64,000 bases of DNA from Bradyrhizobium erythrophlei (GTDB lineage Bacteria > Pseudomonadota > Alphaproteobacteria > Rhizobiales > Xanthobacteraceae), in the NCBI RefSeq assembly GCF_900142985.1, contig NZ_LT670849.1, positions 3,100,001 to 3,164,000 of the forward strand, given 5' to 3'. The position numbers and the translations under genes are program-made. The notes beneath the pieces were generated by a model. It had not been told where the DNA came from. It searched no databases and was given only the letters and a program-made list of their open reading frames with translations. Below are positions 17,291-27,010 of this stretch, piece after piece (position 1 is the first letter of the stretch; each line of letters opens with the position of its first letter).

Positions 17291-17293
17291 ACC

Positions 17294-18856
17294 ATGTCGC
17301 CGACGGCGATCCCGACGCCCAGCGCCGTTCCTGGTTTCCGGCGGAACATGGTGACGATCTGCGCCATGACCGCCACCATCATGCAGGCGCTCGACACCAC
17401 GATCGCCAATGTCGCGTTGCCCTACATGCAGGGCACGCTGTCGGCGTCGCAGGACCAGATCAACTGGGTGCTGACCTCCTACATCGTGGCGGCGGCGATC
17501 ATGACCGCGCCGGTGGGATGGATCGCCAACCGTTTCGGACGCAAGCGCACCTTCATCATCTGCTCGGCCGGCTTCACCTTCGCCTCCGTGCTGTGCGGGC
17601 TCGCGCAGGACATCAACCAGATGGTGCTATTCCGCCTGCTGCAAGGCGTGTTCGGCGCCGCGCTGGTGCCGCTGTCGCAGGCGGTGATGCTCGACTCCTA
17701 TGCGCTGCACGAGCGCGCCAAGGCGATGTCGATCTGGGGCATGGGCGTGATGATGGGCCCGATCATGGGGCCTTCACTTGGAGCGTGGCTGACCGAGACT
17801 TACTCCTGGCACTGGGTGTTCTTCGTCAACCTGCCGTTCGGCATCGTCACCGTGATCGGCTTGTTGGTGTTCATGGACGAGACCAGGCAGGACACGGATT
17901 TGCGTTTCGACTGGTTCGGCTTCGCAGCGCTCGCGATCGGGATCGGCGCGCTGCAAGTGGCGCTCGATCGCGGCGAACAGCTCGGCTGGCTGGAATCCAA
18001 CGAGATCATCGCCGAATTCGTCGTCGCGATCGTCGGATTCTACTACTTCTTCGCGCACTCCTTTACGACGGATCGCCCGTTCATCCAGTTTGCGCTTTTC
18101 AAGGATCGCAACTTTCTCACCGGCTGCATCTTCATGACGGTGATGGGGCTCGTGCTGTACTCGACCATGGCGCTGGCCTCGCCCTACCTGCAAAACGTCA
18201 TCGGCTATCCGATCATCACCGCCGGCGTGCTGCTCGCAAGCCGCGGCGTCGGCACCTTCGTCGCCATGATGATGGTCGGCCGCCTGATGCGTTATATCGA
18301 GGCGCGCACCTTGATCATTACAGGCTTGGGCCTCACGGCGCTATCGCTGTACCAGATGACCGCCTGGACCGATCAAACCGGCGTATCCGAAATCGTGACG
18401 ATCAGCATCATCCAGGGCTTTGGCTTCGGGCTTGTGTTCGTGCCGCTGTCGACGGTCGCGTTCATGACGCTGCCGAATTACCTGCGCACCGACGGCACCT
18501 CGATGCTGACCTTGATGCGCAACGTCGCAAGTTCGGTCGGCATCTCGATCGTGATCGCGCAGCTCACCGAAGGCGGTCGGCGGGTCTATGCGATCCTCTC
18601 GGAACACGTCACCCCGTTCAACCAGGCGCTCCAGATGCCCGACGTGCACAGCATGATCAACCTCGGCACCGACAAGGGCCGTGCCATGGCCGATGTCATG
18701 GTGGGGCTGCAAGCGCAGATCATCGCTTTCTCGCAGGACTATCAGCTCGTGATGTTCTTCATCCTGGGCTCGATCCCGCTCGCGCTGATGATCGGTTCGA
18801 CCAAGGCTGCTTTGAAAAAACAAGCCACCGGGCCCGAACACGCCGTGATGGAATAG
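17294..18856 (+). CDS. DHA2-family drug:H+ antiporter, EmrB-like
   Basis: A protein of 520 aa with 14 predicted transmembrane helices, the DHA2 number. Helix 1 has MQALDTTIANVALPYMQG, the family's D1 motif; motif A is GWIANRFGRKRTF (about residues 75-87); motif C is GMGVMMGPIMGPSLGAWL (about 151-168). It starts 3 bp after the emrA-like gene and ends 12 bp before the convergent pcaG gene. The operon marR-emrA-emrB suggests inducible export of hydrophobic drugs or aromatic acids. The neighbouring pca genes make aromatic acids attractive substrates, but this is inference. Confidence 0.85.
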   Translation: MSPTAIPTPSAVPGFRRNMVTICAMTATIMQALDTTIANVALPYMQGTLSASQDQINWVLTSYIVAAAIMTAPVGWIANRFGRKRTFIICSAGFTFASVLCGLAQDINQMVLFRLLQGVFGAALVPLSQAVMLDSYALHERAKAMSIWGMGVMMGPIMGPSLGAWLTETYSWHWVFFVNLPFGIVTVIGLLVFMDETRQDTDLRFDWFGFAALAIGIGALQVALDRGEQLGWLESNEIIAEFVVAIVGFYYFFAHSFTTDRPFIQFALFKDRNFLTGCIFMTVMGLVLYSTMALASPYLQNVIGYPIITAGVLLASRGVGTFVAMMMVGRLMRYIEARTLIITGLGLTALSLYQMTAWTDQTGVSEIVTISIIQGFGFGLVFVPLSTVAFMTLPNYLRTDGTSMLTLMRNVASSVGISIVIAQLTEGGRRVYAILSEHVTPFNQALQMPDVHSMINLGTDKGRAMADVMVGLQAQIIAFSQDYQLVMFFILGSIPLALMIGSTKAALKKQATGPEHAVME

Positions 18857-18868
18857 CGTCGACTCGCG

Positions 18869-19471
18869 TCAAACGTCGAAGAACACCGTCTCGTTATCGC
18901 CCTGCAAGCGGATGTCGAAGGTGTAGACAGGGTTGCCGTCTGCCTTGCGCTTTGCAATTAGCGTCGCACGGCGATCCGCCGGCACCAAAGCGAGCACGGG
19001 ATCGGCGGCGTTGGCCGCTTCGCCATCGAGATAGATGCGCGTGTAATTGTGCAAGAGCATGCCGCGGGCAAAAATCGCGACCAAAATATGCGGCGCCTGC
19101 GGCTTGCCACCGGGGCCGGGCACGGGACCCGGCTTGATCGTATCGAAGGCATATTCGCCGTTGGCGCCGGTGCCGCAGCGGCCGAAACCGCGGAATTTCG
19201 TGTTCGGCAGCGCGCGACTGTCCTTCGGGTCGACGAAACGTCCCTGGGCGTCGGCCTGCCAGATTTCCAGCATGCAGTCCGGCACCGGTTTGCCGTCGCC
19301 GTCGAACACCTGCCCCTCGATCCGGATGCGCTCGCCGGTCGCATCCGACGTCACGAGATTGTTCGTGAACGCGTCGTTCCACTCATAGCGGCCGGTCGGC
19401 GTCAGCCCGTAGGCAAAGAAGGGGCCCACGGTCTGTGAGGGGGTGATTCCCTCTCGCTTGGTCTCAGCCAC
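18869..19471 (-). CDS. pcaG: Protocatechuate 3,4-dioxygenase alpha subunit
   Basis: A protein of 200 aa from GTG 19471, which overlaps the pcaH stop (TAGTG). The reading frame stays open far upstream inside pcaH, but the family N terminus (VAETKREGITPSQTVGPFFAYGL) begins here. The alpha subunit shares the intradiol dioxygenase fold (RIEGQVFDGDGKPVPDCMLEIWQADAQG) but lacks the iron ligands, which sit in PcaH. With PcaH it cleaves protocatechuate to 3-carboxy-cis,cis-muconate. The overlap implies translational coupling and equal subunit supply. Confidence 0.93.
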   Translation of the reverse strand: MAETKREGITPSQTVGPFFAYGLTPTGRYEWNDAFTNNLVTSDATGERIRIEGQVFDGDGKPVPDCMLEIWQADAQGRFVDPKDSRALPNTKFRGFGRCGTGANGEYAFDTIKPGPVPGPGGKPQAPHILVAIFARGMLLHNYTRIYLDGEAANAADPVLALVPADRRATLIAKRKADGNPVYTFDIRLQGDNETVFFDV

Positions 19472-20172
19472 TATTTGGTCTCCATCGGCGTGGCGTTCTG
19501 GCCGCGCAATACAATGTTGAAGCGGTAGCACAGCGCCCATTCGGGCTGGGTGTTCTCCAGGTCGAAGGAGGAGACCATCCGCGCCCGCGCCTTTTCGTCC
19601 GTGACCGAGTTGAAGATCGGGTCGAACGGGAACAGCGGATCGCCCGGAAAATACATCTGCGTGACCAGCCGCGTCACGAAGGAATAGCCGAACACCGAGA
19701 AATGAATGTGCGCCGGCCGCCACGCATTGTGATGGTTGCCCCAGGGATAAGCGCCGGGCTTCACTGTGATGAACTTGTAATAGCCTTCGCTGTCGCTCTG
19801 CGCGCGGCCCGCACCGGTGAAATTCGGATCGAGCGGCGCCGGATGCTGATCGCGTACGTGGATGTAACGTCCGCAGGCATTGGCCTGCCACAGCTCGACC
19901 AGCGCGTTCGGCACGCCGCGGCCGTCTTCGTCGAGCACATGGCCGTGCACGATGATGCGTTCGCCGATCGGCTCGCTTTTGTGCTGGGTGGTGAGGTCGG
20001 CGTCTCCGGGGCGCACGGTCTCATGGCCGTAAACCGGCCCGGTCAATTCCGACAGCGTATGCGGCATGATGACCAGCGGCTTCGACGGCGAACGCTTCAC
20101 CGTGCTCTTGTAGTCCGGCGACAGCCGCGCCGGATGCGCCGCATTGCTGCTGATGGGATAGGTGAGGGTCAT
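19471..20172 (-). CDS. pcaH: Protocatechuate 3,4-dioxygenase beta subunit
   Basis: A protein of 233 aa from ATG 20172 (GGAGACC upstream). The Fe(III) ligands are all present: Tyr103 (CGRYIHV), Tyr142 (PGAYPW), His155 and His157 (WRPAHIHFSV), with Arg152 in the active site. With a constant offset of 305 these agree with Tyr408, Tyr447, His460, His462 and Arg457 of the Pseudomonas enzyme as I remember that numbering. It catalyses ring cleavage of protocatechuate. pcaF lies upstream on the same strand, separated by 115 bp that include two REP-like hairpins. pcaD, pcaC, pcaB and the pcaQ regulator are not in the window. Confidence 0.95.
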   Translation of the reverse strand: MTLTYPISSNAAHPARLSPDYKSTVKRSPSKPLVIMPHTLSELTGPVYGHETVRPGDADLTTQHKSEPIGERIIVHGHVLDEDGRGVPNALVELWQANACGRYIHVRDQHPAPLDPNFTGAGRAQSDSEGYYKFITVKPGAYPWGNHHNAWRPAHIHFSVFGYSFVTRLVTQMYFPGDPLFPFDPIFNSVTDEKARARMVSSFDLENTQPEWALCYRFNIVLRGQNATPMETK

Positions 20173-20188
20173 GTTGGTCTCCGCTGCT

Positions 20189-20279
20189 CACCCTCATGGT
20201 GAGGAGGCGCTTGCGCCGTCTCGAACCCTGAGGCCCTCATCCTTCGAGACGCGGCTTTGCCGCTCCTCAGGATGAGGGT
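20189..20279. repeat. Head-to-head pair of REP-like hairpins between pcaF and pcaH
   Basis: Two hairpins, 20190-20233 and 20234-20278, lie back to back. Each starts CCTCAT and ends TGAGG, and they are inverted with respect to each other (GGCGCTTGCGCC loop in the first, GCGGCTTTGCCGC in the second). This arrangement resembles a BIME of bacterial REP sequences; similar elements are frequent in Bradyrhizobium-type genomes. Inside the pca transcript they could stabilise or separate mRNA segments. Confidence 0.7.
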
Positions 20280-20287
20280 GTAAGTCG

Positions 20288-21496
20288 TCAGTTCAACTTC
20301 TCGATCGCCATCGCGACGCCCTGGCCGACGCCGACGCACATGGTGGCGAGCGCGCGTTTTCCCCCGCCCTTTTCCATGCCGTGCACGGCCGTCACGACCA
20401 GGCGCGCGCCGCTCATGCCAAGCGGATGGCCGAGCGCGATCGCTCCGCCATGCGGGTTGACGAAATCAGCATCGTCCTTGACGCCGAGCTGGCGCAGACA
20501 AGCGATGCCCTGGCTGGCAAAGGCCTCATTGAGCTCGATCAGATCGAAGTCAGTAATCTTCAATCCAAGCCGTTCCATCAGCTTCCTCGTTGCCGGCACC
20601 GGGCCGATGCCCATGATGCGCGGCGGTACGCCGGCCGAGGCCAGCCCGAGAATGCGCGCCCGCGGCGTCAGGCCGTGCTTTTTCACAGCGGCTTCGGAAG
20701 CGAGGATCATGGCGGCGGCGCCGTCATTGACGCCCGATGCGTTGCCGGCGGTCACGGTGCCGGGATTGCGCACGATTGGCTTCAGCTTGGCGAGGCCCTC
20801 CAGCGTGGTTTCCGGGCGCGGATGCTCATCCTTGTCGACCGTGATGGGGCCGGCCTTGCCGCCGGGCACGGTCACCGGCGTGATTTCCTCGGCGAAGTAA
20901 CCGGCCGCGATGGCTTTGCCGGCGCGCTGCTGCGAGCGGATGGCAAACGCATCCTGGTCGGCGCGGGAAACCTGGAATTCCTCGGCGACGTTCTCGCCGG
21001 TTTCCGGCATCGCATCGACGCCATATTGCGCCTTCATCAAGGGATTGATGAAGCGCCAGCCGATGGTGGTATCGAAAATATCGGCCGAGCGCGAAAACGC
21101 TTCCGCCGCCTTGCCCATCACGAACGGCGCCCGCGTCATCGATTCCACGCCGCCGGCAATCGCAAGATCGACCTCGCCGGCCCGGATCGCGCGCGCACCG
21201 GCGCCGACCGCATCCAGTCCCGAGGCGCAGAGGCGGTTGAGGGTCTGTCCGGGAACCTTGTCCGGGATGCCCGCGAGCAACAGCGCCATCCGCGCCACGT
21301 TGCGGTTGTCTTCGCCGGCCTGGTTGGCGCAGCCGAAATAGACCTCGTCGACTTGCGACCAGTCGAGATTGGGGTGTTTGGCCATCAGCGCCTTGATCGG
21401 CGTGGCCGCCAGATCGTCGGCGCGGACCTTGGCGAGTGAACCGCCGAAGCGGCCGATCGGGGTCCGGATCGCATCACATACAAATACCTCACCCAT
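20288..21496 (-). CDS. pcaF: Beta-ketoadipyl-CoA thiolase
   Basis: A protein of 402 aa from ATG 21496 with GGAGAG nine bases upstream. Thiolase catalytic residues are visible: Cys90 in TLNRLCASGLDAV, the GHPLGMSGAR His loop, and the final Cys in CVGVGQG. N terminus MGEVFVCDAIRTPIGRFGGSL is characteristic of PcaF. It splits beta-ketoadipyl-CoA to succinyl-CoA and acetyl-CoA, the last step of the beta-ketoadipate pathway, and the pcaHG genes behind it support this over a general acetyl-CoA acetyltransferase. A long palindrome (21506-21584) ends against its ribosome site. Confidence 0.9.
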   Translation of the reverse strand: MGEVFVCDAIRTPIGRFGGSLAKVRADDLAATPIKALMAKHPNLDWSQVDEVYFGCANQAGEDNRNVARMALLLAGIPDKVPGQTLNRLCASGLDAVGAGARAIRAGEVDLAIAGGVESMTRAPFVMGKAAEAFSRSADIFDTTIGWRFINPLMKAQYGVDAMPETGENVAEEFQVSRADQDAFAIRSQQRAGKAIAAGYFAEEITPVTVPGGKAGPITVDKDEHPRPETTLEGLAKLKPIVRNPGTVTAGNASGVNDGAAAMILASEAAVKKHGLTPRARILGLASAGVPPRIMGIGPVPATRKLMERLGLKITDFDLIELNEAFASQGIACLRQLGVKDDADFVNPHGGAIALGHPLGMSGARLVVTAVHGMEKGGGKRALATMCVGVGQGVAMAIEKLN

Positions 21497-21505
21497 CGGT
21501 CTCTC

Positions 21506-21676
21506 CTTAGTGCCCACTTTCCGAAGTTCGTGCTCTGTCCCAGCACCCACCTTTCACGAACTTCGGAAAGTCATGGGCACTAAGCAAACTTATCGATTCC
21601 AGTGCCGCTTTTCTATTTGAAGTTCCTGGGCGGACTCGCCGCTTGTGGTGCAGGAACTTCAAATAGGCGGCACTGG
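21506..21676. repeat. Composite paired palindrome, copy 2 (pcaF-mutS gap)
   Basis: Palindrome C covers 21506-21584 (ends CTTAGTGCCCA and TGGGCACTAAG, inner arm CCGAAGTTCGTG). Palindrome D covers 21599-21676 (ends CCAGTGCCGC and GCGGCACTGG, inner arm CTATTTGAAGTTCCTG, perfect over 16 bp). The spacer is 14 bp. The terminal tetranucleotide has drifted from CTAG to CTTAG and CCAG but remains self-complementary between the two ends. The pair lies in the 373-bp divergent gap between pcaF and mutS, and the rest of that gap shows no gene. Confidence 0.85.
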
Positions 21677-21869
21677 TGTTCCCTGCGTTAGCGCGAGTTG
21701 TAGGAGCGGGCATATCCAAGGTCAATTGACTGGTTTCATGCGATCTTTGCTTTCCCGCGAAGGCGGCCATGCTGGCCAGTCAGGATGTCCGCTCCGGGGC
21801 GTGGAAAACGCGCAAAGACGTGGCAAAGCGGTAGGATCAGCCACCTAAATTTTGTAGTTTGCGCCGCTC

Positions 21870-24599
21870 ATGACCATCCAGCCGACATTTCCCGCACCCA
21901 CCGACGCGCAAGCCCCCGCCGAGCCTGTGGCGCGCGTCACGCCGATGATGGAACAGTACCTTGAGATCAAGGCGGCCAATCCGGGCCTTCTGCTGTTCTA
22001 CCGGATGGGCGATTTCTACGAGCTGTTCTTCGACGACGCCGAAATCGCCTCGCGCGCGCTCGGCATCATGCTGACCAAGCGCGGCAAGCACCAGGGCGCC
22101 GACATCCCGATGTGCGGCGTTCCGGTCGAGCGTTCCGACGACTACCTGCACCGGCTGATCGCGCAAGGCTTCCGGGTCGCGGTCTGCGAGCAGATGGAAG
22201 ACCCGGCGGCGGCGCGCGCCCGCGGCAACAAAAGCGTGGTCCGGCGTGATGTCGTCCGGCTGGTGACGCCGGGGACGCTGACCGAAGACACGCTGCTCGA
22301 TGCGCGCACCAACAATTATCTGCTCGCGATCGCGCGGATGCGCGGCTCGAGTGGCGCGGATCGGCTGGGGCTCGCCTGGATCGATATTTCGACCTCGGAA
22401 TTCATTGTCACGGAATGCGCGGTCAGCGAACTCGCCGCGACCCTGGCGCGCATCAATCCGAACGAGATCATCGTCACCGATGCGCTCTATGGCGATACCG
22501 ATGTCGGGCCGACCTTGCGCGAATGGCCAGCGGTGACGCCACTGACACGTGACGTGTTCGACAGTTCGACGGCGGGACGCCGGCTCTGCGACTATTTCGC
22601 CGTCGCCACCATGGACGGGCTATCGGCGATGTCGCGGCTCGAGGCGACCGCCGCGGCCGCCGCCGTCACCTATATCGACCGCACCCAGGTCGGAAAACGC
22701 CCGCCTTTGTCGCCGCCGGCGCGCGAGGCCACCGGCACCACCATGGCGATCGATCCCGCAACCCGCGCCAATCTCGAACTGACGCGCACCTTGGGCGGTG
22801 AGCGCCGCGGCTCGCTGCTGGACGCGATCGATTGCACGGTGACTTCCGCCGGCTCGCGGCTGCTGGCGCAGCGCCTGGCCGCGCCGTTGACGGATGCGGG
22901 CGCGATTGCGCGACGGCTCGACGCGATCGCGGCCTTTGTTGCAGATAGTGGCCTGCGCGACGATCTCCGCAGCACGTTGAACGCCGCGCCCGATTTGTCG
23001 CGCGCGCTGGCGCGGCTGTCGGTCGGGCGCGGCGGTCCGCGCGACCTTGCCAGCTTGCGCGATGCCATCCTCGCCGCCGACCAGGTGCTGGCGCATCTGG
23101 CACGGATGGACGAGCCAACGCAGGAAATCGCAGCCAGCATGGCGGCGCTGCGCCGCCCGTCGCGGGAACTCGCGCGCGAATTCGAACGCGCTTTGGCCGA
23201 GCAATTGCCGCTGCTCAAGCGCGATGGCGGATTTGTGCGCGAAGGCTATGAGCCGGCGCTCGATGAATCCCGCAACCTGCGTGACGCCTCGCGTCTGGTC
23301 GTGGCCTCGATGCAGGCGCGCTATGCCGACGACGCTGGCGTCAAGGGCCTGAAGATCCGCCACAACAACGTGCTCGGCTATTTCGTCGAGGTCACCGCCC
23401 AACACGGCGACAAGCTGATGTCTCCGCCGCTGAATGCCACCTTCATCCATCGCCAGACGCTGGCCGGACAGGTGCGCTTCACCACCTCCGAACTCGGCGA
23501 GATCGAAGCCAAGATCGCGAACGCCGGCGATCGCGCGCTTGGGCTGGAACTGGAAATCTTCGAGAAGCTATGCGCGATTGCAGTTGCCGCAAGCGAAGAT
23601 CTGCGCGCGGCGGCGCTTGCTTTCGCCGTGCTCGATGTCGCAACCGCGCTCGCCAAGCGCGCCGTCGACGACAATTATGTCCGGCCCGATGTCGATGGCT
23701 CGCTGTCCTTTGCGATCGAGGGCGGCCGTCATCCGGTGGTTGAGCAGGCGCTGAAGCGCGACGGGCAACCGTTCATCGCCAATGCCTGCGATCTGTCACC
23801 GGCGCCCCAGCAGCCATCCGGCCAGATCTGGCTGCTCACCGGCCCCAACATGGCCGGCAAGTCGACCTTCCTGCGCCAGAATGCGCTGATCGCGCTGCTC
23901 GCACAGGCGGGCTCCTTCGTGCCGGCGTCGCGGGCGCGGATCGGCATTGTCGATCGCCTGTTCTCGCGCGTCGGCGCGGCCGATGATCTGGCGCGCGGCC
24001 GCTCCACCTTCATGGTGGAGATGGTGGAGACCGCCGTCATCCTCAACCAGGCCAGCGAGCGCTCGCTGGTGATCCTCGATGAAATCGGCCGCGGCACCGC
24101 GACCTTCGACGGTTTGTCGATCGCCTGGGCCGCGATCGAACACCTGCACGAGGCCAATCGCTGCCGCGCTTTGTTCGCCACGCACTACCACGAACTCACC
24201 GCGCTGTCGGCAAAACTGCCGCGGCTGTTCAACGCGACCGTCCGTGTCAAGGAATGGCAGGGCAATGTCGTGTTCCTGCACGAAGTCTTGCCGGGCTCGG
24301 CGGATCGTTCCTACGGCATTCAGGTGGCGAAGCTTGCAGGACTGCCGCCGTCGGTGATTGCGCGCGCGAAATCCGTGCTGGCAAAACTCGAGGCGCAGGA
24401 CCGCGGCCAGACCGCGCGGGCGCTTGCCGACGATCTTCCATTGTTCGCGGTGCCCTCGCGTGCCGCGGCTGAACCCGCGCCGCCGAGCGAAAGCGAGAAG
24501 CTGATGGAAGCGGTGAGGGCGCTGCATCCCGACGAGATGTCGCCGCGCGAGGCGCTGGAAGCGCTCTATGCCTTGAAGGCGAAATTGCGGAACACTTAG
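21870..24599 (+). CDS. mutS: DNA mismatch repair protein MutS
   Basis: A protein of 909 aa, normal for MutS. The mismatch-reading motif is Phe49-Tyr50-Glu51 (GDFYELFF). Domains follow in the usual order: connector, core levers and clamp, then the ABC-type ATPase with Walker [10 protein letters not shown] (from Gly658), Walker B with [11 protein letters not shown] (Asp737), and the C-terminal helix-turn-helix and tail. MutS recognises mismatches and recruits MutL. It stands alone on the plus strand, divergent from pcaF. No strong ribosome site precedes the ATG. Confidence 0.95.
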   Translation: MTIQPTFPAPTDAQAPAEPVARVTPMMEQYLEIKAANPGLLLFYRMGDFYELFFDDAEIASRALGIMLTKRGKHQGADIPMCGVPVERSDDYLHRLIAQGFRVAVCEQMEDPAAARARGNKSVVRRDVVRLVTPGTLTEDTLLDARTNNYLLAIARMRGSSGADRLGLAWIDISTSEFIVTECAVSELAATLARINPNEIIVTDALYGDTDVGPTLREWPAVTPLTRDVFDSSTAGRRLCDYFAVATMDGLSAMSRLEATAAAAAVTYIDRTQVGKRPPLSPPAREATGTTMAIDPATRANLELTRTLGGERRGSLLDAIDCTVTSAGSRLLAQRLAAPLTDAGAIARRLDAIAAFVADSGLRDDLRSTLNAAPDLSRALARLSVGRGGPRDLASLRDAILAADQVLAHLARMDEPTQEIAASMAALRRPSRELAREFERALAEQLPLLKRDGGFVREGYEPALDESRNLRDASRLVVASMQARYADDAGVKGLKIRHNNVLGYFVEVTAQHGDKLMSPPLNATFIHRQTLAGQVRFTTSELGEIEAKIANAGDRALGLELEIFEKLCAIAVAASEDLRAAALAFAVLDVATALAKRAVDDNYVRPDVDGSLSFAIEGGRHPVVEQALKRDGQPFIANACDLSPAPQQPSGQIWLLTGPNMAGKSTFLRQNALIALLAQAGSFVPASRARIGIVDRLFSRVGAADDLARGRSTFMVEMVETAVILNQASERSLVILDEIGRGTATFDGLSIAWAAIEHLHEANRCRALFATHYHELTALSAKLPRLFNATVRVKEWQGNVVFLHEVLPGSADRSYGIQVAKLAGLPPSVIARAKSVLAKLEAQDRGQTARALADDLPLFAVPSRAAAEPAPPSESEKLMEAVRALHPDEMSPREALEALYALKAKLRNT

Positions 24600-24600
24600 C

Positions 24601-24680
24601 CGTCATTGCGAGCGCAAGCGAAGCAATCCAGCATGTGACTGAAACTGGATGCTTCGTCGCGTTCGCTCGTCGCAATGACG
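24601..24680. repeat. Interspersed palindromic repeat after mutS
   Basis: CGTCATTGCGAGCG at 24601 pairs imperfectly with CGCTCGTCGCAATGACG ending at 24680; AGCAATCCAG and CTGGATGCTTCGTC form the inner arms. This hairpin type is common in Bradyrhizobium-like genomes. It separates the convergent mutS and membrane-protein genes and could terminate both. Confidence 0.7.
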
Positions 24681-24684
24681 AGGG

Positions 24685-25491
24685 CTATCGCATCTTAGTC
24701 GCCACCTTCCTTCGTCCGATCCACCACAACAGGATATTCCAGACGATGCTGGTGGCGAGCGCGAGGCTGAGCGCCGCGGCCGATCCCAGCGGCACCGCGG
24801 CGAGGTGAAGCACTGCGATCGCGACGCCAAATCCCATCATGCCCCAGCCGCCGTTGGCGATCATGGCCGCCGTCGCCGGCCCACCGATGCGCGGATGCAG
24901 GATCATCGTCACACTGCTCAGAACCACCGGAAACAGCGCGATCGTGCCGCTGACGAACGGCCCGACCCAGCGCGACAGCGAGACGACAATTGCAACGAGT
25001 GTCGCGACCATGATCGCGCGCAGCGGAATGTCGTACCAGCGCCGCGTGACCAGCGGCATCTTCTCGACATGCTGGAAGCGCTTGAAGGCGGGAATGCAAA
25101 TGCCAAATGCGATCGCATTCGCAATGAAGCCGCCGAGAAGCGTCCACGAAAACAATCGCTCGATGACGGCGAGCCCGATCCACACGACAAGCGCGCCGCC
25201 GACGCTGACCACCGCGCTTCGGCGCTGCGCCAAAACCACGTAAGCAAGGCAGTAAAACATCGTGACGGCGTTGATCGGAAAGCTTGCCAGCGCGCTTTCC
25301 GAAATGAAAGCCGCATTGTGATCGAGCGCCAGAAACACGTAAGACGGGCCGGCCGAGATCGGCAAGGTTGCGATCAGCGCGCCGATCACAGGTCCCGAGC
25401 GTTCGGTGACCATCGATGCCGTCACGACGAGGGCGGCGGCCAGCGCCATGCGCAGCGCAAGCAGCAGGATGAAGGAAAGATCGGTGGGCAT
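24685..25491 (-). CDS. Multi-pass membrane protein of unknown function
   Basis: A protein of 268 aa with roughly eight to nine hydrophobic segments. The first half has RSGPVIGALIATLPISAGPSYVFLALDH, a conserved-looking helix pair. The second half has glycine-rich helices (ILHPRIGGPATAAMIANGGWGMMGFGVAIAVLHL), here read as two shorter segments. No substrate motif is recognised. It is convergent with mutS and flanked on both sides by interspersed hairpin repeats. Confidence 0.65.
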   Translation of the reverse strand: MPTDLSFILLLALRMALAAALVVTASMVTERSGPVIGALIATLPISAGPSYVFLALDHNAAFISESALASFPINAVTMFYCLAYVVLAQRRSAVVSVGGALVVWIGLAVIERLFSWTLLGGFIANAIAFGICIPAFKRFQHVEKMPLVTRRWYDIPLRAIMVATLVAIVVSLSRWVGPFVSGTIALFPVVLSSVTMILHPRIGGPATAAMIANGGWGMMGFGVAIAVLHLAAVPLGSAAALSLALATSIVWNILLWWIGRRKVATKMR

Positions 25492-25501
25492 TTTTTCTTT
25501 T

Positions 25502-25631
25502 GTCGTCCCGGGCAGGCGAAGCGCGACCCGGGACCCATAACCACAGTTCGTTGTTAGTTGCGAAGTCTGGCCGGCAGCGCGCGAGACAACTCTATTCCGG
25601 GGTTATGGGTCCCCGCTTTCGCGGGGACGAC
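25502..25631. repeat. Long interspersed inverted repeat
   Basis: GTCGTCCC at 25502 and GGGGACGAC ending at 25631 delimit a 130-bp inverted repeat. Inner arms GGGACCCATAACC and GGGGTTATGGGTCCCC are self-complementary, and each end also folds on itself. This family (GTCGTCCCCGCGAAAGCGGGG...) is typical of Bradyrhizobium-like chromosomes. It lies between the membrane-protein and OsmC genes. Confidence 0.7.
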
Positions 25632-25660
25632 ACCTTCAGCTTGGTTATAAATTGGTTTGG

Positions 25661-26170
25661 TTACACCCTATTCATCGTCACCGAAACTTTCGGGCCGTTC
25701 TTGATGGTCTGATAGACCACGCAATAACGCTCGGTGAGTTTGAGCAGGAGATCGAGCTTGTCCTGCGGGGCGTCGGTTGCGACGTCGAAGCGGAGGCGGA
25801 TTTCGGCGAAGCCGACCGGCGCCTCCTTGTCGACGCCGAGCGTGCCGCGAAAATCGAGATCGCCCTCGGCGCTGACATTGCCGCTTCTGAGCGGAATCTC
25901 GATCGCGGTCGCGACCGATTTCAGGGTTACGCCGGCGCAGGCAACGAGCGCTTCGAGCAGCATGTCGCCGGAGCAGAGTTCAAGCCCGGAGCCGCCGGTG
26001 GCCGGGTGCAGGCCCGCCACCGCCAGCGCGCGGCCGGTCTCGACCTTGCAGGCGATGCCTTCCTGGTCGATCGAGCCTTTGGCTTTCAGGGTGATGAAAG
26101 CGGCCTTCGGATCGCTCTTGTATTTTTCCTTGATCGGGGCCTGTGCGGCGCGGAGTTCGGCAGCGTCCAT
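25661..26170 (-). CDS. OsmC-family peroxide-resistance protein
   Basis: A protein of 169 aa. The two redox cysteines are present: Cys78 in ALVACAGVTL and Cys150 in ERYCVVYQTIKNG, with Glu in ELCSGDMLLEAL near the first. OsmC/Ohr proteins reduce organic hydroperoxides; this sequence is nearer to the OsmC/YhfA side than to Ohr. The gene is 54 bp behind the ABC ATPase gene on the same strand and may be the last gene of that operon. Confidence 0.8.
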   Translation of the reverse strand: MDAAELRAAQAPIKEKYKSDPKAAFITLKAKGSIDQEGIACKVETGRALAVAGLHPATGGSGLELCSGDMLLEALVACAGVTLKSVATAIEIPLRSGNVSAEGDLDFRGTLGVDKEAPVGFAEIRLRFDVATDAPQDKLDLLLKLTERYCVVYQTIKNGPKVSVTMNRV

Positions 26171-26224
26171 TCTTCTCTCCCGGATATTTGTTCGCGTTGG
26201 ATGTAATGGGTTAGGACGCCTATG

Positions 26225-27010
26225 TCACCACCACAATGCTTCGCCGGTATTCGATTTTGCCTCTGTATCGCGCACCTTGCGGTCGAGCGAACGATCGAGG
26301 GCGGTCAAGACCCGGCGCTTGAAATTGTCGAACGATGGCGAATTGCGATCGCGCGGTCGCCCCAGGCTGATCCGGATTTCCTCGAACAGCCGGCCCGGCC
26401 GTGGCCGCATCACGAAAACGCGGTCGGCGAGCACCACGGCCTCATCAACGTCGTGGGTGACGAGCACGAGCGTGGGACGCGTTTCCGCCCACAGGTCCAG
26501 CAGATGATCTTGAAGATCGCGCCGGGTGAAGGCGTCGAGCGCGGAGAAGGGTTCATCGAGCAAGAGCACTTCCGGCTGCGGCACCAAAGCGCGCGCGATT
26601 GCGACCCGCTGCGCCTGTCCGCCGGACAATTCGCGCGGCCAGGCAGTGGCCTTGTCGACAAGGCCCACCTTTGCGAGCGCATGCGCGATCCGCGTGCGCC
26701 TGACGTCGGCGGGTACGTCGCCAAGTCCGAAACCGATATTGTCGGCAACGGAAAGCCACGGCAGCAATCGCGGCTCCTGAAAGATGATGCCGATCTTGGC
26801 GTGCGGCGCCGTGATCGTGACGCCATCGAGCGTCACGTTGCCCGAGGTTGCGGGATCGAGGCCGGAGACGGCGCGGAGCAACGTCGATTTTCCGCAGCCG
26901 GAGCCGCCGATGATGGCGACGATCTCGCCGACATTGATATCAGCCGAAAACTGCTCGAGCGCATGAACGCCATTCGGATAGGTCTTGTCGACAGCATCGA
27001 GCCGCAGCAT
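26225..27010 (-). CDS. Nitrate/sulfonate/taurine-type ABC transporter ATPase
   Basis: A protein of 261 aa from ATG 27010, overlapping the permease stop by one base (TGATG), with AGGAG upstream. Walker A is GGSGCGKST (35-43), Q-loop FQEPRLLPW (78-86), signature LSGGQ (128-132), Walker B VLLLDEP (148-154) and H-loop VTHDVDEAV. This is the SsuB/TauB subfamily pattern. It energises the permease encoded just upstream. A much longer upstream reading frame exists but lies inside the permease gene and was rejected. Confidence 0.88.
   Translation of the reverse strand: MLRLDAVDKTYPNGVHALEQFSADINVGEIVAIIGGSGCGKSTLLRAVSGLDPATSGNVTLDGVTITAPHAKIGIIFQEPRLLPWLSVADNIGFGLGDVPADVRRTRIAHALAKVGLVDKATAWPRELSGGQAQRVAIARALVPQPEVLLLDEPFSALDAFTRRDLQDHLLDLWAETRPTLVLVTHDVDEAVVLADRVFVMRPRPGRLFEEIRISLGRPRDRNSPSFDNFKRRVLTALDRSLDRKVRDTEAKSNTGEALWW

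Noticed and set aside
19472-19891. N-terminal extension of pcaG
   Set aside because: The frame is open inside pcaH, but the residues are a shadow of pcaH; the family N terminus and the TAGTG overlap place the start at 19471.
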